64,000 bases of DNA from Gymnogyps californianus (GCF_018139145.2 NC_059471.1:47375486-47439485); one strand, 5' to 3'; counted from the first letter of the stretch, positions 1 through 11,022 are shown. The notes: generated from the sequence alone by a model not told the origin. Made by a program: numbers and translations.

Positions 1-2029
1 TATTTAACATTTTTTAAGCGCGAGTAATCTGAAATGAGTAAGTTTCTGTTACTAAATACAGGGGATGTCAGAGCTGGTGAAAACAGCTTAAAATATCTGT
101 ATAAACAGATTATTTGTTTCATACTTTGTATTTTTATAATGTTATGGTATAGTGTGCTCTGTTTGAAGTAGAAGAAGCCATGCTAATGGTCTGTTTAAAG
201 TATTCTGACACTGTCTGGAGACATCCAAGTCTCTGCCTTCATTAAATGTTTATTGTCAACACTTCAGTGAAAAAAAGTCTTGTGTAAGTGAATTTCCACT
301 GCTGGATGCTGTCAACACTTTGTTTTATTCTGATCCGCGTGTACAAAAGTTTGTATACATTATGCTGAAGTGAAGAGAGGCAGAGATTTAGTGAGCTATA
401 ATTAGTTACCAAACAAACTTTTGTTAGTAATCCGGTTTACATAATGACCATAATCAAGGGCTAAGTTATGTATAGCGGCGCCTTGTCTTTTCTTTCCACG
501 CAGCCTGTAAAAAGATGTCTTCATGTTGACATGCTATCCTCTTGTCAAGGAACACCTTTTTAAAAATAAATAAATAAATTAAAAAAAAAAAACCCAACAA
601 CCAGATCCACAGCTTTTACGTATTCTAGCTCTGGCTTACACTTTTAAGTTGCTTTCTTTTATGCGGGCGAGGGACGCACGTACGCCTCTGTCCCTCCCCG
701 CACCTCGGTGTCCGCGGCTCCCGCTGCTGAACCCGGGCTTGGGGCGGTTTGTCCCCGCACCGGGAAGCGCCCTGTGCGGCACCCTGTGCAAGCGGGGGGG
801 GGTCGCTCGGTGCTCCCGCCGAAGGAGGCGATTTGGAGACTTTTATGACTCGCCCGTGAAAACCAACGCGAAGTTACAATTTATCTTCAACGCACCAGCG
901 CGGTGTGTCTTTTTCAATTATTTATTTAATTTTGATATAAAGCCTTTTAAATGCTTCAGTCCTTAGAGTGATTAACGTCTTATGACATCAGATTTTTTTT
1001 TTTTTTAAAGTAATTCCCCTCCTCGCTTCCCAATGTGTATTTTTTTTAAAAAGAGGTGTTTAACAACTTTTCCCCCAGAGTTAGAGATGCTTTGGCGTAC
1101 TTCAGGCGGGCAGGCTGAAGGAGTTAAAACGCAGTTCAAAGGAGGACTCCTGCTTTCCCAGAGGAGCTGTGACTCCGCGGAAGTCCAGAGACCAATTTGG
1201 GAAGCAGATTTTGCATGCGCAGCCGCCCCTTGACGATCAGCCACGGCAAGCTCCCGGGCAGGGTTTGGCTGGTGACATGGCCATAAATCCGCACCGGTAC
1301 AGCAGACCGGGCTCCCTGACCCCGTCTGCCCGCGGAAACACCGCGCTGAGTCCTCCTTAAAGTTGCACCTTAAACCAGCAGGAGGAAAGCGACCCCGCGG
1401 GAGGGGGGGGACGGGGGGGGGGACGGGCGGTGAGCATCCCGCGGCCCTCTCCGCCCCCCGCGGAGGCAGCCCCCGCGCAGGAGGCGCGGTGGGAGGCCCG
1501 GCACCGACTGCCGCTGCTATCGGCGGTGCGAAAGCAAAGGCGGAAAGTGCGCGCCTCTGCCCGCGGGGCGCTGCCTGCCCCTGCCTGCCCCCAGCCGCTG
1601 CCTGTCCGCCCGGCGGCGGGGCTGGGGCCCGCCGGTGCAGGCACCACTTTCTGCTACTGCTGCTTCTTCAAAGATTTATACATGACATCTTATTTTAAAT
1701 TAACTGTTGAGCCCTGGATTTCATTCATCCATCCATGCAACCGTCCATCCACCCACCCACCCGCCTACCCATCCGTCTTGCCATGATGCAAAGAGACTTG
1801 TTTGCAGTTTTACCACCTCGGTCCCATCTCTGGGACCTATATACTCAGCTGACCTATATATTCATCCACTGCTTTTCTCCCAAACCGAGCCTCCTTCAGG
1901 GGCGAAGGGGCTGCAAAGGAGGAAAAAGAAAATGCTTTCCAAAAGCGGAAGGGGAAGGGGGAAGAGGGAAGGAGAGGAAGGGGGGAGGGGGGGGTGTTCG
2001 TGCAGCACGCCTCCCATCAAGCTGTCTTG

Positions 2030-2500
2030 ACAACAATTACTAAAGTTTTTAATTAGCCTCTTGTTATAATTCATTTTATTAATTTTCTAAATCTCAGCCC
2101 ATGAATTATTAACGGCGGCTCCGTAATTGTGTTTGCAGCGGCGCACGTGATGGCGGCGGCCCCGCCGCGCCGCGGCTCTCCCCGCGTGGGTCCCCTTCGC
2201 GCCCAGGCTGGGGAAGGGGCCCAGGCAGCAGCGGGCTCCGATATTTTATCAACTCTTAAATAACATAATTACCGATAATCAGACGCTCGTCTGGCAGGTG
2301 GAAACAGGTTCCCAAGCGGATTAGAATTCTGCTGCTGATCTTTTAAAAATCAATTAGGCTTTCCTCCGCTTTGGAATCAGCAGGTAAATATAATAAAGCT
2401 TTTAAAAAAAAAAAAATAGCGCCGGCAGAAAAGCGAGACATAAATAACTGGTGGGATTTAAAATCGTTTGGGAAATGCCAGAATAACACAGGGCAGCAGC
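2030..2500. promoter_or_regulatory. Candidate conserved enhancer 3' of POU4F1
   Basis: AT-rich sequence packed with homeodomain core motifs (TTAATTAGC, ATAATTCATT, TTATTAATT, GTAATTG, CAATTAGG). It contains ATGAATTATTAAC at 2101-2113, which agrees at 11 of 13 positions with the POU4F1 DNA-binding consensus as I recall it. A GC-rich insert at 2138-2220 carries CACGTGATGGCGGC, an E-box fused to a YY1-like site. No ORF of interest. Regulatory role is inferred. Confidence 0.4.
2101..2113 (+). promoter_or_regulatory. BRN3-class-like binding site
   Basis: ATGAATTATTAAC, close to the ATGMATAATTAAT-type site bound by POU4 factors. It sits in the AT-rich block 3' of POU4F1. A single motif match is weak on its own. 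Confidence 0.3.
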
Positions 2501-3218
2501 GGCGGTATCAAGCTTTATGCGCTCGAGTCCGTCAGAGTTAAAATAATTATCTTTCGACATATCTATTTCTCTTCGGAGGAAAGGGGGGACACGAGGAGGC
2601 GGGGAGGGATGCACATAAACCATAAAATCTGTGCTGTAGGACACTTCATTCTCCTTCTGGGGAGCCTTTTTACTTGTTGAACCAGGACCGAATTAGTCTT
2701 AATATCACAGGAGAGTAAAAATCAATACGATCGCGGCAGTGGGTGTCTGTTATTCACTTATGATGGCCTAATCTAAGTTGAAAGCAATCGGAGAGCAAGT
2801 GTTAAGCAGAAATTCCGGGAGCCAGCCCGGGTCTTGCGGACTTAGGACTGGAAAATCACATCAGGAAAGCGGCGAGATACCTCAGGAGCGGAGGAAAAGG
2901 CCATCCAAGGGACGGCAGTACCGAAGTGTCCTCGGCAAGGGTCACAGATGCTGAACGGGCTGAAGTTCAGAAGCCCTCAGAGGCGGCAGCCGCCACCCGG
3001 CAGCGGCCTCGGCCCCTATCGCAAGGTGGGGGGGGGGGGGGGGAATCTATATTTTTTTGGTCACAAATTGCACTTCTGTATGCAGGAGGTTGCATACTGT
3101 TGGGGAATAAATCCGAATGCATATTCTGCCTCTTCGTATTTTGTCTCTTACTTTTTTTCTCGGATGCAAAAGTTTTAACAGTCCTTAGGTTAGACCTTAT
3201 AAACATGAATATAAACAC

Positions 3219-3348
3219 TTTTCTCTCTTTCCTTCTTTCTTTCTTTCCTTCTTTCTTTCTTTTCTCTCTTTCCTTCTTTCTTTCTTTCCTTCTTTCTTTC
3301 CTTCTTTCTTTCTTTCTTTCTCTCTCTCTCTCTTTCTTTCTTTCTTTC
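3219..3348. repeat. (CTTT)n pyrimidine microsatellite
   Basis: About 130 bp of CTTT/CTTTC units with a CT core, on the plus strand. Confidence 0.95.
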
Positions 3349-5051
3349 GATATTTTTAGTGAGGCATTTATTAAAAAGGCCTCATGAGTATTTCGTGGTC
3401 TTATGAACTATTCAGATTCATCGGACGGAAAGCAGGACATTCCGGTTTTGCACAGTTTCCTACCATGAAAAATAGGAAACTCTGCAAAGCTTTTATTTTC
3501 ACCATCTGTTTTATTAACATATTATTTTTTCTTTGTACTCGATAAGGATTGTACTTATTACAAAACAAACTCCTTAACTTTTCAATACATACATCGGTCA
3601 TGACTGTATAATACAAATGTGGTATCGCTTGTAACATTTCAATCGTTTGGGGCAGATGAAAAAAACCCCAACATTTGTAATTATTTTTATTTGTTCATTC
3701 CTGACTCTCCAAAAATGATATCCGGTAATACTTTTCTATAAAATAATATTTTTACAAATGCATTTATTAAAAATTCTGATGACATTTCAAGTTAATAACA
3801 ACAGAAACAAGTCAATTTCCGGTGGACGAGATCTATGGTTTTTTAAAAATACCTTTAGTGCTTATTTTTTAACATCAACAGTTGTTTGAAATCACAGCTT
3901 TTTGAACGTATTATTCTTTTCTGAACATCACGTGTCTTGATTCACAGATTTACCGGCGAAATTAAAAAGATTTGGCTAAAATATGTCTACAGAAGAAATA
4001 ATCCCAGCTATTAAGTAACTTTTTACATTTGGCATCTGATCTAGTCACAGGTCATCAGAAAATAGAAAGAGGTTCTTTGATCACTTGAAGCAGTAGGTGG
4101 CATCCTATACGTTCCTAATGAACAATTGCATTTACAACATAAGGAGAGATCAGTTTAGGATTTTCATATTTATTAACCCAAAATAAAAATAAAGTATCTT
4201 GTTACATAATTAAGTGCAATTAGGCCAGCCAGAACAACATATAAACCTGAAACCACCCAAGCTTTTCTTCTTTATACATATTTTGTAGGTGCATAATGCT
4301 TTCCAGCAAACTGAAAAGAAATACTTCAGAAGTCCTTCTTAAAATTTTACTTTGATTTATATTCTGCAGTTATAGAATAAACTTCAAGAAACACACGCAG
4401 CTAATATATAGTTAATTTTATTCAGAGCACCGATTTTCACATAAGAGCTATCTCAAAGTAATGATTTCTGGATTTAGCAGAAAAATACATCTCTCACTAT
4501 TTTCTTTTTGGTAGAATTAGTCTTATCGTCTAACGGCCACACTTTGAATTTACCAGCCGTGGCTTGGAAATATTTTTTTTTTCTTTTTTTAAATGCACCC
4601 AATAATAATAACTATTCTGTTTTCACGTTTGTTTTATTTGTAAGTATGCTGGGACGCATCTCCCTGTTGTATTTTGGCGTACGGAAATATTTCTGATATA
4701 AATAAAAGTAATAAAGACACAACCAAGGAGAAAGCTCAGCAAACATACATGGACAGGTAGATTATTCAGTGAGACATTTCGGGATCCACACGTGGTTGCA
4801 GTTTGTAGTCTTTTTTTTTTTTTTTGTGCATTAAAGAAAATATTTACAATCGTCTTCTCTTTTTTTCCTCTATTTTTTTCCTCTTTTAAATCTAAATACA
4901 AGAACGTGACAAGAATGTTTGTGTTTTCAGTGAAAACAGGCAGTTAAACTGTGAAATTACACCATCCACAAAAGATTCTACCAGAAGCTAGTCTATTTAG
5001 TGCTCAGTTTCAAAATGCATAGAATGTTTGCGCTGCAAACAATGATACACC

Positions 5052-5052
5052 A

Positions 5053-5083
<31 letters not shown>

Positions 5084-5124
5084 TAAATAGATAAATAAAT
5101 AAATAGATAAATAAATAAATAATA
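5052..5124. repeat. (AAT)n/(AAAT)n microsatellite
   Basis: AAT repeats pass into AAAT and AGAT units. In the region 3' of POU4F1. Confidence 0.95.
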
Positions 5125-6190
5125 TCGAGACTTTATCACGGATCTTTCTATGCCTTTTTTTCCCTTTTCTTTTTTCTTTTTTTTTTTTTAGGTCATGCAT
5201 AATTTCAGTCTATTGTTTGTTTTGATTTAAACGGAAGGGTATTTTCTTTTCAGAAATTCCTTGTTACCTGAAAGCCTTAACGGCCGTTCGGTAACAGCCA
5301 GAGCCAGCAATGGCTTCTGCACGTAGCTGGCGTTTTTACCTAACGAGCTCTGATAATTTTTTTTTTTTTTTTCAATCCGCGAGACATATAATGCACCTTG
5401 ATGATTATTAGTAGTACCAGCATCGTTATGACGGAAAAACATCATCGCTTCCAATCCGGGAGACTGTGATAGTGCAAATTGAACCCTCCCCATCCCCCCC
5501 CCCCCCCCAAGCCATCCTCTACCTAACGTTTATTATTTACAATAAACGACTTCTAAGCCCAAATGGGGTTTTTTTGCGTGTTTGTTCCCAACATGCAGAC
5601 CCCTCAGAAACAAATGACATTTCAAACCCTGCACTGGTGATTTCGTTTGCCTGCCGGGTGCAATAACCCCCAGCCCTCGGAGGAAACCAAGGCAGGACCT
5701 TTTTCCCACCGCAGTCCGCCGCTAACCTAAATCCAGCAGATTTGGTAGGGATGCCGGGGGGCATGGGGTGGGGAGCAGGGGGGAGGGAGGGGAGAGGACA
5801 TAGTTAACCACGAGCCTTAATGAATCTGAACATATTTTTTCGGAGAGCATCCCTGCGTAGGCAGGTTTGGCATCTGCCTCCAGACACACCTCTGCAGAGA
5901 CAGGGACCTGTCTTCAGACACAGATGGAAACGCAAACCACGCAGGCGAGGGAAGAGAAACAAAGGGGCTGTGGAGTAACTTTTTTTGTTTGTTTTCCTTG
6001 AGCTAGCTAGGATTATTGAGGCAAGAGCGGAGAGGAAAGGGACCGCTCCCGAGCCTCGGGAGGTCTGGCTGCCCCGCCGGGCTGCGGCCGCCTGCCCCGG
6101 CCCCGGTCCCGGCCCCAGCCCAGCTCGCACTGCTCCCCGGCACAGACAAGACTCATCGCCAAAGCCTCGCGAAAAACCGCATTCGAGGGA

Positions 6191-6290
6191 AAAACAAAGA
6201 AACAAACAAACAAACAAACAAAAAAAAACCCAAACCAAAAGCCAAACCAAAACAAAAAAACCCAAACCCCAGCCAACCAAAGAAAAAGAC
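6191..6290. repeat. A-rich (AAAC)n low-complexity tract
   Basis: CAAA units followed by A runs broken by CC and CCC. Probably within the POU4F1 3' UTR on the opposite strand. Confidence 0.9.
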
Positions 6291-6903
6291 CCCCCACACC
6301 AAACCACCGCCGTCCTCATTCATTACCAAGCCAGGGAAAAAGAAAGAAACCCAGAAAGTAATGAAAAGAGACCCAAACCAAACGTAGCATCATCACCGAC
6401 AGTTTCGCCTTCCAGGTTTGTTGGTCGGTTTTGTTTTCCTTCGGAAAGTTGTGACTTAGGTTTCTCGGTTTGTGGTTGTTGCTGTCACGGTATTTATTGG
6501 TGTGTGTCTGTGTGTGTTTACGCTTTAAGTTGCTCTTTCTCTCGCTTTCTGTCGGGGGGTGTGCGGGGGGGCAGAGGGGGGACGGGGCCGCAGAAGTGAC
6601 CCCCACGGGTTTCTAGAGCGTTTTTACCTCCTCTCTCCTCCTTCTTCTCGTTGGTGTCCCGGTGTCTTTTTGTTTTAATAATTGATAGCGCACACCCCCA
6701 CCCCCACCCCCGCACGCCCCCCCTCGCCCCTCTCATCGAGTAGTTCGCGTTTAATTTCTACATCGTCCCTTGGTCCCCAGGAGCTTCCCACGGCGTCTCG
6801 GGCGACGGCGGCGGTGCGTGGGCGTCCCCCGCGGCCCCGGCCCGGCCCCCCCCCCCGGTGCCCCCGGTGCCGCCGGTGCCAGGGCCGCCCCTCCCGCCCG
6901 CCC

Positions 6904-7952
6904 CTAGTAGGTGGCGGAAAATTTCATCCGTTTCTGCTTCTGTCTCTGGTTGCAAAACCAAACCCGCACCACGTTCTTTTTGAGGTCCAATTTCTCGGCG
7001 ATGGCGGCGATCTTCTCGGAGGAGGGCCGGGGCTGGACGGCGAAGTAAGCCTCCAGGGAGCGCTTCTCCGGGGCGGCGATGGAAGTCCGCTTGCGCTTCT
7101 TCTCGCCCCCGTTGAAGAGCTCGGGCTTGTTCATTTTTTCCCGCTGGGCGCCCTCGGCCTCCTCCAGCCAGGCCTGCAGGATGGGTTTGAGGGCGATCAT
7201 GTTGTTGTGGGAGAGGGTGAGGGACTCGAAGCGGCAGATGGTGCTCTGGCTGAGGGAGCCCACCCCGGGGATCTTCAGGTTGGCCAACGCCGAGCCCACG
7301 TCGGCCTGGGTCACCCCCAGCTTGATGCGGCGCTGCTTGAAGCGCTCGGCGAAGGCCTCCAGCTCCCGCGGGTCCGTGTCCGAGTCGCAGATGGAGGCCA
7401 AGCCGGCCGCCCCCACCACCGCCGCCGCCGAGGCCACCTGCCCCGCGGCCCCGTGGTGCGCGGCCACCAGCCCCGGGTGCGGCAGCCCCGACGGCATGTT
7501 CATGGCGGCCGGGTGCGAGAGGTGGCCCAGGCCGTGCATGTGCGAGTGCGGGTGGGCCGAGGTGGAGATGAGGCCGCCGCCGCCCCCGCCGCCGCCGCCG
7601 CCGCCCCGCCGCCGCCGGCCCCGCCGCCGCCGCCGCCCGCCCCGTCGTGGCCGCCGCCGCCGCCGCCTCCGCCGCCGCCTCCGCCGGGCATGAGCGCCAG
7701 GGAGGGGGAGGTGATGTGGTCGAGGAGGTCGCCGGGCTCCAGCGCCTGGTGGTGGTGGTGGTGGTGGTGGTGGTGGTGCGCCAGGGGCACGGTGGAGGTG
7801 GAGGTGCAGGGCACGCTGTTCATGGTGTGGTAGGTGGCGTCCGGCTTGAAGGGGTGGCTCTTGCCCTGCGAGACGGCGATGTCGACGGCGGCCAGAGCCT
7901 CGGCCCGCGCCAGCAGGGTCTCATCGAGGCTGGCGAAGATATTGCTCTGCAG
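6904..7952 (-). CDS. POU4F1: POU4F1 coding exon 2 with an internal frame break
   Basis: Acceptor CCCTTGCAG precedes CTGCAGAGC, and the exon opens with [11 protein letters not shown]. From 7952 the frame is open through the POU-IV box, the ten-histidine run (7778-7749) and a glycine tract. Near 7610 the GGC codons turn into GCG codons, and if followed that frame runs out into SSPPRPTR and a stop near 7500. The POU domains lie in the neighbouring frame, which reads [18 protein letters not shown] upstream of 7539 and ends at the stop 6906-6904. A single missing base in the GGC/GGGG run between about 7570 and 7640 explains everything. A real frameshift here would remove the DNA-binding domain, so an assembly or base-calling error in GC-rich repeat is much more likely. 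Confidence 0.93.
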
Positions 7953-9009
7953 CTGCAAGGGACACAAAACAGAGCGGGGTGCGGGGAGAGGAGGGCAGGG
8001 GGGCGCCGGGGAGGGGGGCAGAGAGGGGGCAAAGCGCGCAGAGGGAAGCGGACGGTGGGGGGGGGGGGGGGGGGGAAGGCGGGGAAGCGTGGGGTTGCGG
8101 GAGCGCCGTGGGGAAGGAGGGGGGAAAGTCGAGGGAGGGGAGCCCGGGAGGGGAAAGAGAGGTGGGCAAAGTTGGGGTGACCGTGCGGGGGGGAGCCGGC
8201 CGCAGTATGCGCGTGTAAAGGGGTACGGGGGGGGAGAGCCAAGTAAATGGGGGAAGCGGGGTGTAGCAGGGGACAGCACGGGGAAGTGAGGGGGAATAGG
8301 GGATGGGGTAGAATAATAGGGGGGGCAAAGCGAGGAGGGGGAGTACAAGAGGAAAAGAAGAAGCGAAGAGTAGAAAGGGCAGGAAGCCGGGGGGGAATCC
8401 GAAAAAGAGAGGAGGAGGGCGTGAAGGGAACAAACAAATTAAAAAAAAAAAAAAAAAAAGGAACGAAAGAAGAAGAGAAAGGAGGAGAAGAAATGGATCT
8501 GTAACTCTTAGCTGGGGAATTGTGTCAAACACAAGAACACATAAAGCGCGTTCCTTTTCAGAGGCCGAGTCATAAAAATTAATACAGAAAGTGGATGAAG
8601 TCGGAGACTCGTGTGAACACCGCTTTCAAAAAAGATCACAGGCGCTCAGATGATTGCAGAGGACGACATGAAAAAAACATTAAGCGCCGCTTGTCAAAAT
8701 GTGCCTCGCAGCGGTTTTTTTATTAATGCACATACACATACATGCAGTATACAGAAGAGAGAGAGAGAAAGAGAGAGTGTGCGCGTGTATGTAAGAGAGA
8801 AAGAACGAAAGAAAAAAGAAAGAGAGAAAGAAAGAAAGAAAGAGAGAAAGAAAGAAAGAAGAGAGCTGCAGCTGCCTGTCCCTTACCGGTGGAGTTGGTA
8901 GACATGCTCTTCTTATTGCTTCCGAGCTGGAGTGTAGAGAGGGGTATTTGTGCTCAGGTAGGGTGGGATGCATGGCAAAATGCGGCTGTTTGCTGTTCAT
9001 GGACATCAT
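6904..9009 (-). CDS. POU4F1: POU4F1 (BRN3A) POU-homeodomain transcription factor, two coding exons
   Basis: Nuclear transcription factor that specifies and maintains sensory neurons, retinal ganglion cells and other neurons. Coding exon 1 is 9009-8887 and exon 2 is 7952-6904, separated by a 934-bp GT/AG intron. Seen in sequence: start [13 protein letters not shown] box [10 protein letters not shown] at residues 57-66, ten consecutive histidines at about 100-109, a glycine-rich tract, then a POU-specific domain (7383-7150) and a POU homeodomain (7098-6919) with recognition-helix residues [12 protein letters not shown]. The C-terminus MKFSATY is typical of POU4F1; the paralogues POU4F2 and POU4F3 end differently. 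Exon 2 is 1049 bp, one base short of 350 codons. The histidine-tract half and the POU-domain half therefore lie in different frames, with the break inside the glycine tract. With one base restored the protein would be about 390 residues, against 419 in human. Identity is very secure; the frame break is probably a sequence error. Confidence 0.97.
7749..7778 (-). repeat. Histidine-coding (CAC)10 repeat in POU4F1
   Basis: Ten uninterrupted CAC codons on the coding strand give the histidine tract that is typical of POU4F1. Pure codon usage means the tract could vary in length. Confidence 0.95.
7975..8500. repeat. Long G-rich polypurine tract in the POU4F1 intron
   Basis: About 500 bp that is almost all purine on the plus strand, with many G runs of 3 to 18 and an A run at 8441-8459. 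The transcript is the pyrimidine strand. Confidence 0.85.
8753..8865. repeat. (GA)n/(GAAA)n microsatellite next to the POU4F1 donor
   Basis: Purine repeat on the plus strand, so the pre-mRNA carries a CU-rich tract beginning about 20 nt into intron 1. Confidence 0.95.
8887..9009 (-). CDS. POU4F1: POU4F1 coding exon 1
   Basis: Encodes the first 41 residues, MMSMNSKQ through CLPTPP, which are specific to the long BRN3A isoform. The ATG at 9009-9007 is followed at once by a second ATG and then by a third at codon 4. The donor reads CCG|GTAAGG, with GTAAGG at 8886-8881 on the minus strand. Joined in phase 0 to exon 2 it gives CLPTPP-LQSN, the expected family junction. Confidence 0.95.
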
Positions 9010-9391
9010 CTTGAAGGCTTGGCATGTAAATCCACAAACACTCCTAAAGTCGGGGGAAAAGTGCTCTCCGGGCGCTCTCCTCCCGCCGGGGGAAGCCGCG
9101 GACGGCGGCGGGTGGCGGTGGCGGAGCCGGTGGCGGAGCCGGTGGCGGCGGTGCCGCAGCGGACCCTGCCCCCGCCGCCGCCGCTGCCGCGGTGGCCGGG
9201 GCTGGGGTGGGTGGGTGAGCGGGCGGCGAGGCTCCCTCCGGCCCCCGCCGTCTCACTCCTCTGCCTGCCGCTGCCCGGCGCCGGGCGCGCTGCGCTGCGC
9301 TCTGCCCGCACCTGAGCCCCGCATCCCGTGGCTACCGCCGGGCGGGCTCTCGCGAGAGCGCGGCGGCTCCGGCTTTGACAGGCATCAGCTG

Positions 9392-9470
9392 TCTCCCCCC
9401 CTTCCTCCTCCTCCTCCTCCTCCTCTTTTTCCTCCTCCTCCTCCTCCTCCTCCTCCTCCTTTTCCTCCCG
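9392..9470. repeat. (TCC)n trinucleotide repeat
   Basis: TCC units broken by a few T runs. On the POU4F1 strand it is GGA repeat, probably in the 5' UTR if the TATA-like element at 9557 is used. Confidence 0.95.
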
Positions 9471-9556
9471 CCGCCCCCGGTCCCTGCCTCCGCGCGCCTT
9501 GTTGCATCTCCCGCAGCCCTCGCCCGTCTCGCCGGGGCGGCGGCGGCGGGGCCGCT

Positions 9557-9563
9557 CTTATAG
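9557..9563 (-). promoter_or_regulatory. TATA-like element of the POU4F1 promoter
   Basis: The minus strand reads CTATAAG inside a CpG island about 550 bp upstream of the POU4F1 ATG. Two E-box-like motifs lie just upstream on the minus strand, CACGTG near 9608 and CAGGTG near 9596. It is the only clear TATA-like motif I noticed in the GC-rich promoter. If used, transcription would start near 9530 and the 5' UTR would contain the GGA repeat. This is inference from motif and position. Confidence 0.45.
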
Positions 9564-10215
9564 CGAGCGACGCCGAGCACCGGGCGGCTGCGGCACCTGT
9601 GGCTGCCACACGTGCGCGCTGCGCGGCCGCCGGCGCGGCCCGGGGCGCCCCGACGGGGCGGGGATGGGCGGCGGGGCGCGGAGGCGGCGGGCGCCCCCGG
9701 GGCGGGGCGGGGCCGGGCGGGGTGCGGGCGGGCGCCCCTTGCCTGCCCTCGGAGCGGCGGTAGGAACCGGCCCAGCCCTCGGCACCGAAACGCAAAGGTG
9801 CGATGCCCCTGCCGCAGCCGAGGCGAGAGGCCGCTCCGCCCTGAGGACCCTCACCGCAGGCAGGGGCGTCCTCCAGCCGCACCCCGATACTGTCGAGAGC
9901 TGTACAGCGGCTCCCTGGGCAGAACCACGGTGGCAGACGTCTGTTTGAAGCACTCAGAGGCTGTTGGTTTCCACGTAATTTCATTTCCCCCCCACCCACC
10001 CCGTGTAGCTCTGTTGCGAATATTACTGTGTCAGGCACGGCTGGTGACAGCCGCTTCGCCCACGAGGAGCGTGGGCTTCCTGCACGGGAAGCGCCGCTCA
10101 GACGGAATTGTGCATTTCCTCCTGGCTTCCCAGCCAGCCCTCGCTCCTTCTCCGTGGGAAAACCCAAGTGTCACTGGCGCGGTCTGAAGCAGAAAAGAAT
10201 CACAAACAGAATGCA

Positions 10216-10481
10216 TTTCCTTCCTTCCTTCCTTCCTTCCTTCCTTCCTTCCTTCCTTCCTTCCTTCCTTCCCTCCCTCCCTCCCTCCCTCCTTCCTTCC
10301 TTCCTTCCTGTCTTTCTGTCTCTCTCTCTCTTTTTCTTTCCACCTTTCAGTCTTTCCTTCTGTCTTTCCTTCTTTCTCTCTCTCTCTTTCCCTTGCTCTC
10401 TCGCTCTTCCTGTCTGTCTTTCTTTTTCTTTCTCTCTCTTTCTGTCCTGTCTCTCCTTCCCCCCTCTTTCTCTTGCTACCC
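10216..10481. repeat. (CCTT)n and mixed pyrimidine tract
   Basis: Near-perfect CCTT/CCCT units to 10308, then CT-rich sequence. Open frames across it on either strand are repeat artefacts. Confidence 0.95.
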
Positions 10482-10557
10482 AGGTACTTTATATGCAAGA
10501 AACGAGTTGATTCCATGTTATACAGCCTGAAAAAAAAGGAAAAGTAGTCTGGAGAAA

Positions 10558-10715
10558 TGATTTTTTTCTTTTTCTTTCATTCCTCCTTTCTTTCCTCTTC
10601 TTTCTTTTTTTCTTTCTTTCCTTCTTTCTTTCTGTGTGTCTGTGTGTCTGTCTGTGTGTCTGTCTTACTCTTCTCCTTTCTCTCTCTCTCTTTTCCGTGT
10701 TTTTTTTTTTCTTTG
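10558..10715. repeat. CT-rich and (TGTC)n low-complexity tract
   Basis: Second pyrimidine tract, with TTTC units and a GTGTGTCT section near 10633-10665. Confidence 0.9.
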
Positions 10716-11022
10716 AATACTCTTGCATTTGAATGAAACGGTTAAGGAGTGACGGCAGGCTTAATAACACACGGTTGTTTTTATGAGTGATTCGGGGTTA
10801 CCGTCCCGTTTTAGAGCAGGTTTGTTTTGTTGTTTTTTTTTTTTTCTTTTAGCTGCTTATGAAGTTGGAGGCAAAACTGTCGAAGGAGTGAACCTGCTAC
10901 TGTGCCTGTAGGATTAGTGTGAATCCCTAGGGAACGGCCCCCGGTGAATCCTGTCCCCTGGGGCACGCTGGAGCCGTCCCTCGGTGACCAACCAGATGCT
11001 GCCTTGTTTGTTTCAGCAGGGC

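Larger units (their letters stand above)
1..6903. other. DNA 3' of POU4F1, including its 3' UTR
   Basis: No protein-coding exon recognised. The POU4F1 3' UTR must begin at 6903 and run leftwards. Its end cannot be fixed, because minus-strand AATAAA occurs at several places, including 6493-6498, 5529-5534 and 4169-4174. 3400-5560 is AT-rich; 1-640 is AT-rich with no recognisable feature. 650-850 and 1370-1640 are small GC/CpG-rich islands. 2030-2500 is an AT-rich, homeobox-motif-dense block that looks regulatory. Open reading frames here are overlapping, low-complexity and match no family I know. Confidence 0.7.
7953..8886 (-). other. POU4F1 intron 1
   Basis: A 934-bp GT/AG intron (GTAAGG donor, TTGCAG acceptor). 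It is unusual in composition. About 7975-8500 is almost pure purine, mostly G, on the plus strand, so the transcript is C/U-rich there. 8753-8865 is a GA/GAAA repeat starting about 20 bp inside the donor. Between them, 8500-8750 is ordinary mixed sequence. I see no exon in it. Confidence 0.85.
9040..9850. promoter_or_regulatory. CpG island at the POU4F1 promoter
   Basis: Dense GC- and CpG-rich DNA over the 5' UTR and upstream flank of POU4F1, interrupted by a TCC repeat at 9392-9470. CpG-island promoters are usual for developmental transcription factors. Boundaries are judged by eye. Confidence 0.8.

Noticed and set aside
6682..7833. 383-codon plus-strand open frame across POU4F1
   Set aside because: It is antisense to well-supported POU4F1 coding sequence; high GC removes stops and the translation is low-complexity.
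7820..8532. Overlapping long proline- and glycine-rich frames in both strands of the POU4F1 intron
   Set aside because: They are products of the purine/pyrimidine tract, where few stop codons can arise.
9385..10187. Several long frames in the POU4F1 promoter island
   Set aside because: GC-rich artefacts in mutually overlapping frames, with no family resemblance or splice evidence.
10028..10530. 140-161 codon frames across the pyrimidine repeat
   Set aside because: Repetitive FLPSFLPS and EGRKEGRK translations come directly from the CCTT microsatellite.
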